63,810 nt of DNA, from contig CALCKT010000042.1 of the NCBI GenBank assembly GCA_937965785.1, forward strand, positions 1 to 63,810, written 5' to 3'. How positions within the stretch are numbered: position 1 is the first letter of the stretch; each line of letters begins with the position of its first letter. Source of the stretch: an uncultured Propionibacteriaceae bacterium (GTDB lineage Bacteria; Actinomycetota; Actinomycetes; Propionibacteriales; Propionibacteriaceae). A model generated the notes under the pieces. That model saw only the letters and a list, made by a program, of their open reading frames with translations. It was not told the origin of the DNA and ran no database searches. Position numbers and translations under genes: made by a program. Shown piece by piece: positions 36,960-46,158 of the stretch.

Positions 36960-38309
36960 ATGTCAACACCGAATGGGTCGGGAACCCCCAACCAGCCCGG
37001 CGGAACCGGAGGGCCCGCCCAGCAGCCGGGGGCGCCGCAGTTCATCCCCCCGGGGCAGGGGCAGTCCCAGGGGTATCAAGGACCTCCCCAGGGGTACCAG
37101 GGGTATCCGGGAAACATGAACGTGCCGCCGCAGCCGGCCACACAGGGGTGGTCCCGACCGCCGCAGGCCCCGCAGGGACCGGCGGCGCAAGGGCATCCCG
37201 TACCTCCCCCCTACGCTGCGGGTTACGCCCAGCAGGGGCCTTACTTCCAACAGGGTCCGGGATCCTCCCCGAAGAACTCGAAAACCGGTCTGTGGGTCGG
37301 GATCGGGGCCGCTGCCGTGGTGGTGGTCGTGGCGCTGGCGCTGGTGATCTCGGGCGTTTTTCCCGGAGGAGGCGGTTCCGGTGGTGGAGCCGCCGGTGGA
37401 GCGGGGGGATCCGGGAAATCGGCGGATCCCAGGGAAACCGCCAGGACCATCGCCACGAATTACCTCACCGCGATCTCCGAGGGGCGTGCGGAAGACGCCA
37501 AGAAACTCCTGTACTCCATTTCGTACGATGATTCGCTGCTCACCGACGAGGTGCTGAAGGATTCGTTGACCCGGGCCCCGATCACCGACATCAACGTCGG
37601 TGAACCCACCGGGGAGTACAGCACTTTCGATGTTTCCGTCACCTACAAGGTGGGCGGCGAATCGGCCAGCGACAAGTACAAGGTGAGTACCGGGAGTGAA
37701 AAGATACTCACTTCGATTCCCAGCGTGGGGCTCTATTCCCTCAAGGGGGTCGACATCACCGTGAACGGCGTGAAGGCGAAGAGCGGCGAGAGCCGCCATG
37801 CGGTGTTCCCGGGAAGCTATGTCATCGCCTCCGCCAACAAGTACTTCGAGGTCGACGGGAACACCACCGTCGTCGTCACCACCGGGAAGGACAGCGCGTC
37901 GCCGTCGGACCTCAAGCTCAAGGTGAGCCAGGCAGGCATCACCCTGTTCCGTGAGAAAGTCGTGACCGAGGCAAAGGCGTGCCTGGCCTCCAAGGCCCTC
38001 GACCCCGGCTGCAACATCGCAATCAGCGCCACAACCCAGAACGGCGGAACCGTCGCCGAGGGCAGCGTCACACGCACCCAGGATTCCGAGAACGCCACCA
38101 AGCTGGAGAATGTCGTTCCCAAGCCCGGCACCTCGGTGCCCACCATCATCTCGGCCCGGGATCTCGGCGACATTCAGGTCACCGCCACCTGCACCGATTC
38201 GAGCGGATCGGGTCCCTGCAAACTCCTGTCCGGCAAGGGGTCAAGGTTCCCGACGGCATCGCTCAACGTTGCCGAGGAAAACCCTAAGGTGATGTGGGAG
38301 GAGAGATAG
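36960..38309 (+). CDS. membrane-anchored protein with Pro/Gly/Gln-rich cytoplasmic tail
   Basis: A 449-residue protein of unknown function. Residues 1-105 are disordered and rich in Pro, Gly, Gln and Tyr with repeats such as QGYQG; a single membrane helix follows at about 110-133 (GLWVGIGAAAVVVVVALALVISGVF), then a Gly/Ser linker and a DUF4878/NTF2-like region (ARTIATNYLTAISEGRAEDAKKLL). The C-terminal 250 residues look beta-rich, with two Cys pairs. This N-in, C-out layout is common in actinobacteria. gaggaaggaaac precedes the ATG. It stands alone, convergent with korB. Confidence 0.72.
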   Translation: MSTPNGSGTPNQPGGTGGPAQQPGAPQFIPPGQGQSQGYQGPPQGYQGYPGNMNVPPQPATQGWSRPPQAPQGPAAQGHPVPPPYAAGYAQQGPYFQQGPGSSPKNSKTGLWVGIGAAAVVVVVALALVISGVFPGGGGSGGGAAGGAGGSGKSADPRETARTIATNYLTAISEGRAEDAKKLLYSISYDDSLLTDEVLKDSLTRAPITDINVGEPTGEYSTFDVSVTYKVGGESASDKYKVSTGSEKILTSIPSVGLYSLKGVDITVNGVKAKSGESRHAVFPGSYVIASANKYFEVDGNTTVVVTTGKDSASPSDLKLKVSQAGITLFREKVVTEAKACLASKALDPGCNIAISATTQNGGTVAEGSVTRTQDSENATKLENVVPKPGTSVPTIISARDLGDIQVTATCTDSSGSGPCKLLSGKGSRFPTASLNVAEENPKVMWEER

Positions 38310-38331
38310 GAGAAATCCCGTCAGAATCTTG

Positions 38332-38360
38332 GCCCGGCGGCCCATGAGGGATCGCCGGGC
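38332..38360. terminator. bidirectional hairpin between convergent genes
   Basis: gcccggcg (38332-38339) and cgccgggc (38353-38360) form an 8-bp GC stem around a 13-nt loop, midway between the plus-strand membrane-protein stop and the minus-strand korB stop. It is followed by cccttt on the plus strand. Confidence 0.45.
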
Positions 38361-38380
38361 AACGCCCTTTCAACGGATTT

Positions 38381-39418
38381 TCAGCCGATTTCCCAGAAGG
38401 TCTTTCCCGACATGGCGGCCTGCAGTGCGTCGTGCGGACTTTCCGCGCGGGCCTCGGCCACCTGCGCGCGCAGCAGGTCGTCGTAGGCGGGACGCTCCAC
38501 CTGCCGGAAGATCCCGACCGGGGCGCGGTGCATCACGCCGTGGTCGGTGAGCTGCGCCAGGGCGAAGGCCTGCGACGGGTCCTGCCGTCCCGCGTCGTGG
38601 ATGACGATCCTCTCCGGGGCGGCGGTGGCGGTTTCGGTGACCCGCAGCCCCCCGTCGGGTTCCCGGACCACGCAGAGTTGCTCCTCGGAGCCGAAGACCA
38701 CGGGTTCACCGTCGCGGAGCCGGATCAGCGCGTTCGCCGACTCCGGGCCCTTCAGTGCGTCGAAGGCCTCGTCGTTGAAAATCGGGCAGTTCTGGTAGAT
38801 CTCGATCAGGGCGGCGCCGCGATGCCGGGCCGCCGCGTTCATGACCTCGGTGAGCTGCGCGCGATCGGAGTCGACGGCGCGCGCCACGAACGACGCCTCC
38901 GCGCCGAGCGCCAACGCCACCGGGTTGAACGGCACATCGAGGGAACCGTAAGGCGAGGACTTGGTCAGCTTGCCCTGCTCCGAGGTGGGGGAGTACTGCC
39001 CCTTCGTCAATCCGTAGATGCGGTTGTTGAACAGCAGGATGTTGATGTTCACATTGCGTCGCAGAGCGTGGATGAGATGGTTGCCGCCGATCGACAGGGC
39101 ATCGCCGTCGCCCGTGATCACCCACACGTTGAGGTCCTCGCGGGCCGCCGCCACCCCGGTGGCGATGGCGGTGGCGCGGCCGTGGATGGAGTGCATCCCG
39201 TAGCAGTCCACGTAGTAGGGGAACCGTGACGAGCATCCGATGCCGGAGATCACGACGGTGTTCTCCCGGGCGATGCCGAGGTCGGCCATCATGGCCTGGA
39301 AGGTGGACAGGATCACGTAGTCGCCGCAACCGGGACACCAACGCACCTCCTGGTCGCTGGTGTAGTCCTTCCGGGTCTGCGGTGCCTGCGCGAGGGGAAT
39401 CCCGGCGAGCCCGTGCAT
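38381..39418 (-). CDS. korB: 2-oxoacid:ferredoxin oxidoreductase beta subunit (2-oxoglutarate type)
   Basis: The thiamine-diphosphate subunit that, with KorA, oxidatively decarboxylates 2-oxoglutarate to succinyl-CoA and reduces ferredoxin. CPGCGDY at the N-terminus and the GDGDALSIGGNHLIH motif with NNRIYGLTKGQYSPTS bind ThDP and metal. 345 residues from the ATG at 39418, which shares one base with the korA stop (TGATG); a GTG three bases upstream is an alternative. The separate beta subunit and the two-subunit layout fit the CoA-dependent KorAB type found in actinobacteria. Confidence 0.93.
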   Translation of the reverse strand: MHGLAGIPLAQAPQTRKDYTSDQEVRWCPGCGDYVILSTFQAMMADLGIARENTVVISGIGCSSRFPYYVDCYGMHSIHGRATAIATGVAAAREDLNVWVITGDGDALSIGGNHLIHALRRNVNINILLFNNRIYGLTKGQYSPTSEQGKLTKSSPYGSLDVPFNPVALALGAEASFVARAVDSDRAQLTEVMNAAARHRGAALIEIYQNCPIFNDEAFDALKGPESANALIRLRDGEPVVFGSEEQLCVVREPDGGLRVTETATAAPERIVIHDAGRQDPSQAFALAQLTDHGVMHRAPVGIFRQVERPAYDDLLRAQVAEARAESPHDALQAAMSGKTFWEIG

Positions 39419-41283
39419 CACTCCACCTCCAGTGAGTCGATCTCGGCGGTCAGGTCGGCTTCCAGCTCACCCACCGAGATGGGCAGCCCCCGCACCCGCG
39501 AATAACTCTGGACATCCACCAGGTATCGGGCGCGCAGCAGGAAGGCCAGCTGTCCCAGGTTCATCTCGGGCACCAACACCCTGTCGTAGCCGCGCAGCAC
39601 CTCTCCCAGGTTGGCGGGCATGGGGTTGAGGTGACGCAGGTGCGCCGTCGCCACCTCGCGACCCGCCAGCCGCACCCGGCGTGCGGCGGCCGTGATGGGC
39701 CCGTAGGTGGAACCCCACCCCAGCACCAGCAACCGGGCCCGTCCCGAGGGGTCGTGGACCTCGACGTCGGGGATGTCGCGGACGATGCCGTCGATCTTCG
39801 CCTGCCGGGTGCGCACCATCAGGTCGTGGTTCTCGGGGACGTAGGAGATCGCGCCGGTGGTGGAGTTCTTCTCCAGCCCCCCGATGCGATGTTCCAGCCC
39901 CGGGGTGCCGGGCACCGCGAAGGCGCGCGCCAGGTTCTCGTCGCGCAGATACGGATGGAAGACGGGTTTCCCCTTTGGGTCGGTCGCGTTCGGTTCGGTG
40001 GCGTAACCGGGGACGATCGGGTCGATTTCGTCCAGATCCGGGATCCGCCAGGGCTCCGCCCCGTTGCCCAGGTAGCCGTCGGTGAGCATGATCACCGGGG
40101 TGCGGTACTTCACCGCGATCCGGCAGGCCTCGACGGCGGTGGTGAAACAGTCCGCGGGGGAGCGGGCGGCCAGCACCGCCACAGGGGATTCGCCGTTGCG
40201 TCCCAGGATCGCCTGGAACAGGTCGGCCTGCTCGGTCTTGGTCGGCATCCCCGTCGATGGTCCGGCGCGCTGCACGTTCACGATCACCAGGGGCAGCTCG
40301 GTCATCACACCCAGGCCGACGGCCTCCATCTTCAGGGCCATGCCGGGCCCCGACGTGGTTGTCACCCCGAGCAGGCCCGCGTAGGAGGCACCCAGCGCGG
40401 AACAGATGCCCGCGATCTCGTCCTCCGCCTGCACCGTGATCACACCGGTGTCCTTGCGGCGGCTCAACTCGTGGAGGATGTCGGAGGCGGGGGTGATCGG
40501 GTAGGACCCCAGGAACAGCTGCATCCCGGCACGGTCGGCACCCGCCATCAAACCGTAAGCGGTGGCGAGGTTCCCGGTGATCTGGCGGTAGCGGCCGGGT
40601 TTCATGGGGGCCGAGGCCACGTGGTAGCGGTATTCGAAGACCTCGGTGGTCTCCCCGTAGGCGTGCCCCGCCCGGAAGGCCGCCAGGTTCGCGTCGCGGA
40701 TCTCGGGTTTCGAGGCGAACTTGGTCTTCAGGAAGTCGATGGTGCCGGAGGTGTCGCGGGAGTACAGCCAGCACAACAATCCCAGGGCGAACATGTTCTT
40801 CGTGCGGCCCGCGTCCTTGCGGCCCAGCCCGAAGGGTTTCGCCGCTGCCGTCGCCATGCCCGTCAGGTCCAGGGAATGAACCTTCCAGTCGGCCAGGGAA
40901 CCGTCGGTCAGCGGATTCGTGTCCCATCCGACCTTCGCCAGGTTGCGTTTCGTGAAATCGCCCTCGTCGACGATGATCACCCCGCCCTTGGGCAGATCGC
41001 CGAGGTTGGCCTTCAGGGCAGCCGGGTTCATGGCCACGAGCACGTCTGGCCGGTCGCCGGGGGTGACGATGTCATAGTCGGCGAAGTGCACCTGGAAGGA
41101 GGAAACCCCGGGGAGGGTGCCCTGCGGGGCGCGGATCTCCGCGGGATAGTTGGGCAGGGTGGCGATGTCGTTGCCGAGCGATGCCGATTCGGCGGTGAAA
41201 CGATCCCCCGTCAACTGCATCCCGTCGCCGGAATCCCCGGCGAATCGGATCACCACCCGATCCAGTGATCGCGTCTCAGCCAC
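39418..41283 (-). CDS. korA: 2-oxoacid:ferredoxin oxidoreductase alpha subunit (fused gamma-alpha)
   Basis: The N-terminal 190 residues are a gamma-type domain (RFAGDSGDGMQLTGDRFTAE) and the rest is the alpha-type pyrimidine-binding region (GSYPITPASDILHEL, TTTSGPGMALKMEAVGLGVMTELPLVIVNVQRAGPSTGMPTKTEQADL). This is the usual gamma-alpha fusion of KorA. The frame extends to a TTG at 41316, but the GTG at 41283 follows GAGAGG at good spacing and gives 621 residues. First gene of the korAB operon. Ferredoxin partners are not in the window. Confidence 0.92.
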   Translation of the reverse strand: MAETRSLDRVVIRFAGDSGDGMQLTGDRFTAESASLGNDIATLPNYPAEIRAPQGTLPGVSSFQVHFADYDIVTPGDRPDVLVAMNPAALKANLGDLPKGGVIIVDEGDFTKRNLAKVGWDTNPLTDGSLADWKVHSLDLTGMATAAAKPFGLGRKDAGRTKNMFALGLLCWLYSRDTSGTIDFLKTKFASKPEIRDANLAAFRAGHAYGETTEVFEYRYHVASAPMKPGRYRQITGNLATAYGLMAGADRAGMQLFLGSYPITPASDILHELSRRKDTGVITVQAEDEIAGICSALGASYAGLLGVTTTSGPGMALKMEAVGLGVMTELPLVIVNVQRAGPSTGMPTKTEQADLFQAILGRNGESPVAVLAARSPADCFTTAVEACRIAVKYRTPVIMLTDGYLGNGAEPWRIPDLDEIDPIVPGYATEPNATDPKGKPVFHPYLRDENLARAFAVPGTPGLEHRIGGLEKNSTTGAISYVPENHDLMVRTRQAKIDGIVRDIPDVEVHDPSGRARLLVLGWGSTYGPITAAARRVRLAGREVATAHLRHLNPMPANLGEVLRGYDRVLVPEMNLGQLAFLLRARYLVDVQSYSRVRGLPISVGELEADLTAEIDSLEVE

Positions 41284-41417
41284 GAACAACCCTCTCAGTC
41301 TCAAAGCTCCGGGCAAGTGTATAGCGGCGCATCCGGTGACATCCTCACCCGAACGAAACGGGACCCGAACGGGTGGGGTCGGTGGGGACGAAGGACGTCC
41401 TTGGTGTCGCCGCCCCG

Positions 41418-41423
41418 TAGTAT
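41418..41423 (+). promoter_or_regulatory. -10-like element before the small ORF and mptB
   Basis: TAGTAT ends seven bases before an ATG at 41431, the geometry of a leaderless start. No convincing -35 box lies at 16-18 bp; a TTGGTG lies 11 bp upstream. Confidence 0.35.
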
Positions 41424-41430
41424 GCCTTTC

Positions 41431-41571
41431 ATGGCCCGGATCAACGACTTCTCCCTTGAATCGCCGGTGCGTCCCCTTGACGCGCCGCGCGGGGGGAGTT
41501 CGGTGCCCCGTGAACCGGGCGTCCGTGATGATCGTCTTGCCCGTCGGCCGCGGCGACGGGGGAAGTTCTGA
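41431..41571 (+). CDS. small 46-residue ORF coupled to mptB (tentative)
   Basis: An Arg- and Pro-rich small ORF. Its stop shares a base with the ATG of the mannosyltransferase gene (TGATG), so if translated the two would be coupled. It begins seven bases after a TAGTAT -10-like element, so it could be read from a leaderless mRNA. No similarity is recognised; it may be a leader ORF or chance. Confidence 0.3.
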   Translation: MARINDFSLESPVRPLDAPRGGSSVPREPGVRDDRLARRPRRRGKF

Positions 41572-43058
41572 TGCCCGCGGCGTCGCGAGGATTGAAGGCG
41601 TTCAAGGACGCCTTCAGGGCGCGCGCGGTGCTGGTGGGGTGCCTGGGTTCGGTGCTGCTGGTGCTGGGGTCACTGACCCCCGCCTACCTGCCGCGGGTCT
41701 CCCCGCTGACCCGGGCGATGGCGTCGTACGGGCTGGCCGGTGTCGAGTGGACGTGGATCGGCACCATCATCACCATGGCCGGGCTTGCCCTGATGCTCGA
41801 GTTCTGGTTGAGAGTGCGCCCGGCGCGAAGGGAGTCGCGGGGACAGCCGCAGCTGCGCCACTGGGCGGTGCTCGCGATCGTCGCGGCCCCCATGCTGGTC
41901 GCTCCGCCGATCTTCAGCCACGATGCCTACTCCTACGCGGCCCAGGGCTGGTTGCTGAACAACGATCTCAACCCCTACCTGGTGGGGCCCGGGATCCTTC
42001 CCGGACAGTTCGCCGACCAGGTGGCCTGGGTGTGGCGTGACACACCCGCCCCCTACGGACCGTTGGCGCTCCGGCTGAACCACTGGCTGATAGTGCTGGT
42101 CGGGTTCGATCCCTACTGGTCGACGGTGATCATGCGGCTGCCCGCGCTGATCGGGGTGGGGATGATCGGCTGGTCCTTGCCGAGGATCGCGGGACGGTTC
42201 GGCATCAACCCGGCAGCCGCCAGCTGGTTCGTCCTGGCCAATCCCATCGTCATCATCGACTTCGTGGGTGGCGCCCACAACGACGCCCTGATGATGGGTC
42301 TGGCGATGATGGGGATCTGGATCACCACCAAGTGGCGCACCTGGTGGTGGGGGGCGGTCGCGGTCGGGGTTGGGGCCGCCATCAAACAGCCCGCGGTTTT
42401 CGTCGCGGTTGCCCTGCCCTTCATCACCCACCCCTGGACCTCGTGGAAACCCCGTCCGCTGGCCATCGCCGCGGCCCGGGCCCTGGCGTCGTTGGCGGTC
42501 TCGGTGGCGGTGTTCGCGTTGCTGAGCGTCGTGACCGGGCTCGGATTCGGGTGGGTGAACGCGGTCGATGTTCCCGGCAAGGTGACCAGCGCCTCACCGT
42601 TCAATCTGCTCGGGGAGGCCGTCGAGTACCTCCTGAACCAGGCGGGTATCGACCAGGGCGGCAAGGCGGCCGTCGGTGCGATGCGTTCCCTCGGGCTCCT
42701 GGTCTGCGCCATCGGGATCGTGTGGCTGGCCATCCGGCACCTCGGACGCCGCCCCCTCAACTTCACCGGGTGGGGGTTGCTGCTGTCGGCGTTCACCCTC
42801 CCGGCCCTCCACTCCTGGTACCTGCTGTGGGGTGGGGTGCTGTTCCCCATGACCCGTCCCAACACCCGTCGGCTCCGGATCGCCATCATCATCTCCGCGG
42901 TTCTGCTGGCCTACGAGGCCATGGTCTTCGCGGTCCGAAACGGCACCTGGCTGGTTGCGTTGCTGCTGATCTGGGCTGGTTGGGAATCCGTGAAGGCCCA
43001 CGAACTCACCCAGAGATGGGACGCCAAGGCCCCTCAGGAGAGTTTGGCCGAGTCGTAG
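41571..43058 (+). CDS. mptB: polyprenol-phosphate-mannose-dependent mannosyltransferase, MptB-like
   Basis: A GT-C fold membrane glycosyltransferase. About twelve hydrophobic helices; the large extracytoplasmic loop after helix 2-3 has the HDAYSYAAQGWLLNNDLNPY stretch with the acidic residue expected in the GT-C active site, then NPYLVGPGILP and GGAHNDALMMGLA, typical of the MptA/MptB family that adds alpha-1,6-mannose to lipoglycan (lipomannan/LAM-like) cores. 495 residues. gggggaag precedes the ATG. The end overlaps the convergent exonuclease gene by 25 bp. The exact acceptor in this organism is inferred. Confidence 0.82.
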   Translation: MPAASRGLKAFKDAFRARAVLVGCLGSVLLVLGSLTPAYLPRVSPLTRAMASYGLAGVEWTWIGTIITMAGLALMLEFWLRVRPARRESRGQPQLRHWAVLAIVAAPMLVAPPIFSHDAYSYAAQGWLLNNDLNPYLVGPGILPGQFADQVAWVWRDTPAPYGPLALRLNHWLIVLVGFDPYWSTVIMRLPALIGVGMIGWSLPRIAGRFGINPAAASWFVLANPIVIIDFVGGAHNDALMMGLAMMGIWITTKWRTWWWGAVAVGVGAAIKQPAVFVAVALPFITHPWTSWKPRPLAIAAARALASLAVSVAVFALLSVVTGLGFGWVNAVDVPGKVTSASPFNLLGEAVEYLLNQAGIDQGGKAAVGAMRSLGLLVCAIGIVWLAIRHLGRRPLNFTGWGLLLSAFTLPALHSWYLLWGGVLFPMTRPNTRRLRIAIIISAVLLAYEAMVFAVRNGTWLVALLLIWAGWESVKAHELTQRWDAKAPQESLAES

Positions 43059-43951
43059 TCCACGGCGACGGGACAGTGGTCGCTGACCCGGGAGTCGTAG
43101 TCGGCCTCGCGCAGCGATTCCGCCCTGACCGCCGCCCGCGCCAGCTTCGGCGTCGCCAGGTGGTAGTCGATGCGCCAGCCCGCGTCGTTCGCGAACGCCT
43201 GGCCCCGCCACGACCACCACGAGTAGGGGCCGTCCTGGTCCGGGTGCATGGAACGCACCACGTCGACGAGGGTTCGGGGCCCGAGCTGGGCGGTGAACCA
43301 GTCGCGTTCCTCGGGCAGGAAACCGTCGGTGCGCTGATTGGAGCGCCAGTTCTTGAGGTCGTGCCGGGTGTTGGCGATGTTGAAGTCCCCGACTATCACG
43401 TACTCGCGCCCGGCCTGCGCCGCTGATCTGCGGGCCCGGGTCAGGTGACGCGCCAGGCCTGAGAGGAACTTCATCTTCCGTTCGTACTTCGGGGTGTCGG
43501 CCTCCTCTGGTTTCCGGGCGTGATGTTCCGGTACGGCGCCTTTCGGCAGGTAGAGGGATGCGACGCGGATGGGGAGCCCGGCCAGGTCGACCTCCACGTA
43601 GCGGCCCTCACCGGCGAAGGCAGCCAGGTCGCGGTTGCCCACCCGTTCCACCTCCGACTCGGTGGGGATGCCGTCGGGCGTGATGATCACCGCGGTGCCG
43701 TCGAGGGTGGCGATCCGTTCCGGTGCGTCACGGGTCAGGATCGCCACGCCGTTGCGACCCGCCAGTTCGCCGATGGACCAGGCGACGTGATGTCCGTCGA
43801 AGGCGCCGGCGGGCAGGTCCCTGAGGCGGCAGCGCACCTCCTGTAGGCACAGGACGTCGGCCTCCTCGCGTCGCCACAAATCGTGCAGGCCCCGGCGCAG
43901 CGCGGCGCGGATGCCGTTGACGTTGTGGGAGATCAGACGCAGGTTGCTCAT
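43034..43951 (-). CDS. xth: exodeoxyribonuclease III / AP endonuclease
   Basis: A DNA-repair nuclease of the EEP superfamily, cutting abasic sites and recessed 3' ends. Active-site residues are visible: HNVNGIRAA, the metal-binding E38 in LCLQEVR, YVIVGDFNIA (catalytic Asp/Asn) and SDHCPV near the C-terminus. 305 residues, somewhat longer than ExoIII of E. coli. It overlaps the convergent mannosyltransferase 3' end by 25 bp. No RecA-NDp-type motif is seen upstream, so it does not appear to share the control of the DNA-damage locus. Confidence 0.93.
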   Translation of the reverse strand: MSNLRLISHNVNGIRAALRRGLHDLWRREEADVLCLQEVRCRLRDLPAGAFDGHHVAWSIGELAGRNGVAILTRDAPERIATLDGTAVIITPDGIPTESEVERVGNRDLAAFAGEGRYVEVDLAGLPIRVASLYLPKGAVPEHHARKPEEADTPKYERKMKFLSGLARHLTRARRSAAQAGREYVIVGDFNIANTRHDLKNWRSNQRTDGFLPEERDWFTAQLGPRTLVDVVRSMHPDQDGPYSWWSWRGQAFANDAGWRIDYHLATPKLARAAVRAESLREADYDSRVSDHCPVAVDYDSAKLS

Positions 43952-44031
43952 GGCGTCGCATGTTAATGCCGGCGGGGGTGATTGGCCGGGATGCTACCTT
44001 TTTTGACGACCCGAGAGGTTGGAGGAAACAC

Positions 44032-44931
44032 ATGGCCGGAGGCCTGGCTGCGCTGCTGGATGACGTGGCGATGATCGCGAAACTGACCAGCGCAACCAGC
44101 ACCAAGGCAATGGCGGTCGTGATCGATGACGCCGCCGTCACCCCGCGCTACGTCACGGGACTGAGCCCGGCCCGGGAGCTGCCGATCATCTGGCGGATCG
44201 CGAAGGGTTCGCTGCGGAACAAGGCGATCATCCTGGTGGTGGCGTTGGCCCTGAGCCAGTTCATTCCCTGGATCCTGACCCCGATCCTGATGATTGGCGG
44301 CGCCTATCTGTGTTTCGAGGGCGCCGAGAAGGTCTGGGAGGCCGTCTCCGGGCACCGCGAAGAGAACGAGCCGGCGGCGGATCGCGGCGAGAAGGACGAG
44401 AACGTCCTGGTCAACGGCGCCATCACCACCGATTTCATCCTGTCCGCGGAGATCATGGTGATCTCCCTGAACTCCCTCGCCGAGGAGGGTTTCTGGCGCC
44501 GCGCGATCACGTTGGTTCTGGTCGGGATCCTGATCACGGTGCTGGTCTACGGTGTGGTGGCGCTGATCGTGAAGATGGACGACGTCGGCCTGAAACTGAA
44601 GCAGGGCAAGGGGGTGGGTCGTGCGCTCGGGGGTTTCCTGGTGGCCGCCATGCCGAGGCTGCTGGCCACGCTTTCGGTGATCGGGATCGCCGCCATGCTG
44701 TGGGTTGGTGGGCACATCCTCCTCGACGGTGCCGCCAAGCTCGGCTGGGATGCGCCCCTGGGGCTGGTTCACGGTCTGGCCCACTCCACCGCCTCGGCTC
44801 CGGTGGCCGGTGAGGCGCTGGAGTGGGTGGTGGAAACCGCCTGCTCCGCGGTGCTCGGCCTCGTGATCGGAGCGGTGATCGTCGCGGTGATCCACCTGAT
44901 TCCGAAGCGGGCCGCCGAACCCGCCCGGTAG
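44032..44931 (+). CDS. DUF808 (YedI-like) inner-membrane protein
   Basis: A 299-residue membrane protein with the DUF808 signatures GGLAALLDDVAMIAKL, the VIDDAAVTPRYVTGL stretch and GAYLCFEGAEKVWE. About five to six hydrophobic helices. Function is unknown in any organism as far as I know. I start at the ATG at 44032, which has TTGGAGGAAA upstream, over the ATG at 43960. Confidence 0.88.
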   Translation: MAGGLAALLDDVAMIAKLTSATSTKAMAVVIDDAAVTPRYVTGLSPARELPIIWRIAKGSLRNKAIILVVALALSQFIPWILTPILMIGGAYLCFEGAEKVWEAVSGHREENEPAADRGEKDENVLVNGAITTDFILSAEIMVISLNSLAEEGFWRRAITLVLVGILITVLVYGVVALIVKMDDVGLKLKQGKGVGRALGGFLVAAMPRLLATLSVIGIAAMLWVGGHILLDGAAKLGWDAPLGLVHGLAHSTASAPVAGEALEWVVETACSAVLGLVIGAVIVAVIHLIPKRAAEPAR

Positions 44932-44940
44932 GCTCAGGTC

Positions 44941-45561
44941 ATGGGTGAAGATTTTGACGAACGGGCCGCCACCTGGGACGACGACCTGGAACGGATGGCC
45001 AGGGTCCGCAGAGTCGCCGCCGTGGTGCGTTCGGTGGTGCCCCTCGACGGGCATCCGGTGACTGTCGAGCTGGGCTCCGGGACGGGCATGCTGGCCCGCT
45101 GCCTGCACGACGTGCTCGGGTCCACCACCCTGCTGGACTCCTCACCGGCGATGGTTGAGGTCGCGTCGAAGGCCTTGGTATCCGAGGGGCTGGGGGACTG
45201 GAGCGCCGCCGTGGCCGACCTGTCCGAGGGGATCCCGGGTGGACCCTACGAGCTGGCGCTGGCGCAGATGTTCCTCCACCACGTCAACGACGTGCCGGAC
45301 CTGTTGAGGGCGCTGCGCCAGGCGATGACCCCGGGTGGGGTGGTGGTGATCGCCGACCTCGACCACGACGCCGCGAAGCGTTACCACGCCACGGCCGTCG
45401 ATTTCCACGGTCATCACGGTTTCTGCCGCGACGAGCTGCGTGGCTGGCTGGATGAGGCGGGATACCGCGACATCTGCTTCCACGACGCCGGGGTGGTCGG
45501 CAAGGAGGTCGACGGCGAGCGTCAGGACTTCCCGATGTTCCTGGCGGTCGCGAAGGCCTGA
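44941..45561 (+). CDS. class I SAM-dependent methyltransferase
   Basis: 206 residues with a SAM-binding motif I VELGSGTGMLA (about 43-53), motif II LLDSSPAMVEVA and a motif near LALAQMFLHHVNDVPDLLRAL. The substrate cannot be told; UbiE-like overall, but without the UbiE/MenG signature, so I do not call it menaquinone methyltransferase. It starts nine bases after the DUF808 stop and is probably cotranscribed. Confidence 0.82.
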   Translation: MGEDFDERAATWDDDLERMARVRRVAAVVRSVVPLDGHPVTVELGSGTGMLARCLHDVLGSTTLLDSSPAMVEVASKALVSEGLGDWSAAVADLSEGIPGGPYELALAQMFLHHVNDVPDLLRALRQAMTPGGVVVIADLDHDAAKRYHATAVDFHGHHGFCRDELRGWLDEAGYRDICFHDAGVVGKEVDGERQDFPMFLAVAKA

Positions 45562-45666
45562 CGGGTCGCGGTATCACCGCGGTGGCCCAGCAGCCACGGG
45601 ACGGGTGGTCCCGGTGTCATCGACCCCATTCCCGCCGCTTACGGCCGAGCTGGCGGCCCCGCCGGT
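45562..45666. terminator. short convergent intergenic region with small hairpin
   Basis: 105 bp between convergent genes. cgcggt/accgcg (about 45567-45581) is a small stem that may end the methyltransferase transcript; nothing else stands out. Confidence 0.3.
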
Positions 45667-46158
45667 TCAGCGGTAGTTCACGAACTGCACGGCGAAGTCG
45701 TAGTCGGCCTCCTTGATGAGGCGCTGGACCTCCTGGAGGTGGTCGCGTGATTTCGAGCTGACCCGCAGCTCGTCGCCCTGGATCTGCACCTTCACGCCCT
45801 TGGGGCCCTCGTCGCGCACCAGCTTGGAGATCTTCTTCGCGTCCTCCTGTTTGATGCCCTGCTTGGTGGTGCAGGTGATCTTCCACATCTTCCCGGAGAT
45901 GCGGGGTTCGCCGGCGTCGAGGGCCTTCAACGAGACCCCGCGCTTGATCAGCTTCGACTGGAACACATCCAGCACCGCCTTCGCGCGCTCCTCACCGCTC
46001 GACTCGATCTCGATGGCCTCCCCGGACCAGCGGATGGAGGAGTCGGTGTTCTTGAAGTCGAAGCGCTGAGACACCTCCTTGGCGGCCTGGTTCAGCGCGT
46101 TGTCCACCTCTTGGCGATCAACCTTGCTGACGACGTCGAAAGAGCTGTCCGCTGCCAT
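45667..46158 (-). CDS. YajQ-family nucleotide-binding protein
   Basis: 163 residues with all family signatures: SSFDVVSKVDRQEVDNALNQA, SQRFDFKN, a middle LIKRGVSLKALDAGEP and the C-terminal DELRVSSKSRDHLQEVQRLIKE. YajQ-type proteins bind nucleotides, and some bind cyclic di-GMP; which ligand this one binds is unknown. The ATG at 46158 follows GAGGAGGAACCC; the frame upstream is non-coding. Confidence 0.93.
   Translation of the reverse strand: MAADSSFDVVSKVDRQEVDNALNQAAKEVSQRFDFKNTDSSIRWSGEAIEIESSGEERAKAVLDVFQSKLIKRGVSLKALDAGEPRISGKMWKITCTTKQGIKQEDAKKISKLVRDEGPKGVKVQIQGDELRVSSKSRDHLQEVQRLIKEADYDFAVQFVNYR

Noticed and set aside
41401..41423. RecA-NDp-like element before mptB
   Set aside because: Spacing fits (N11 before TAGTAT) but the upstream box is TTGGTG, not TTGTC[A/G].
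44941..45561. methyltransferase as menaquinone MenG
   Set aside because: SAM motifs are present but UbiE/MenG family signatures are not, and it is far from the quinone genes.
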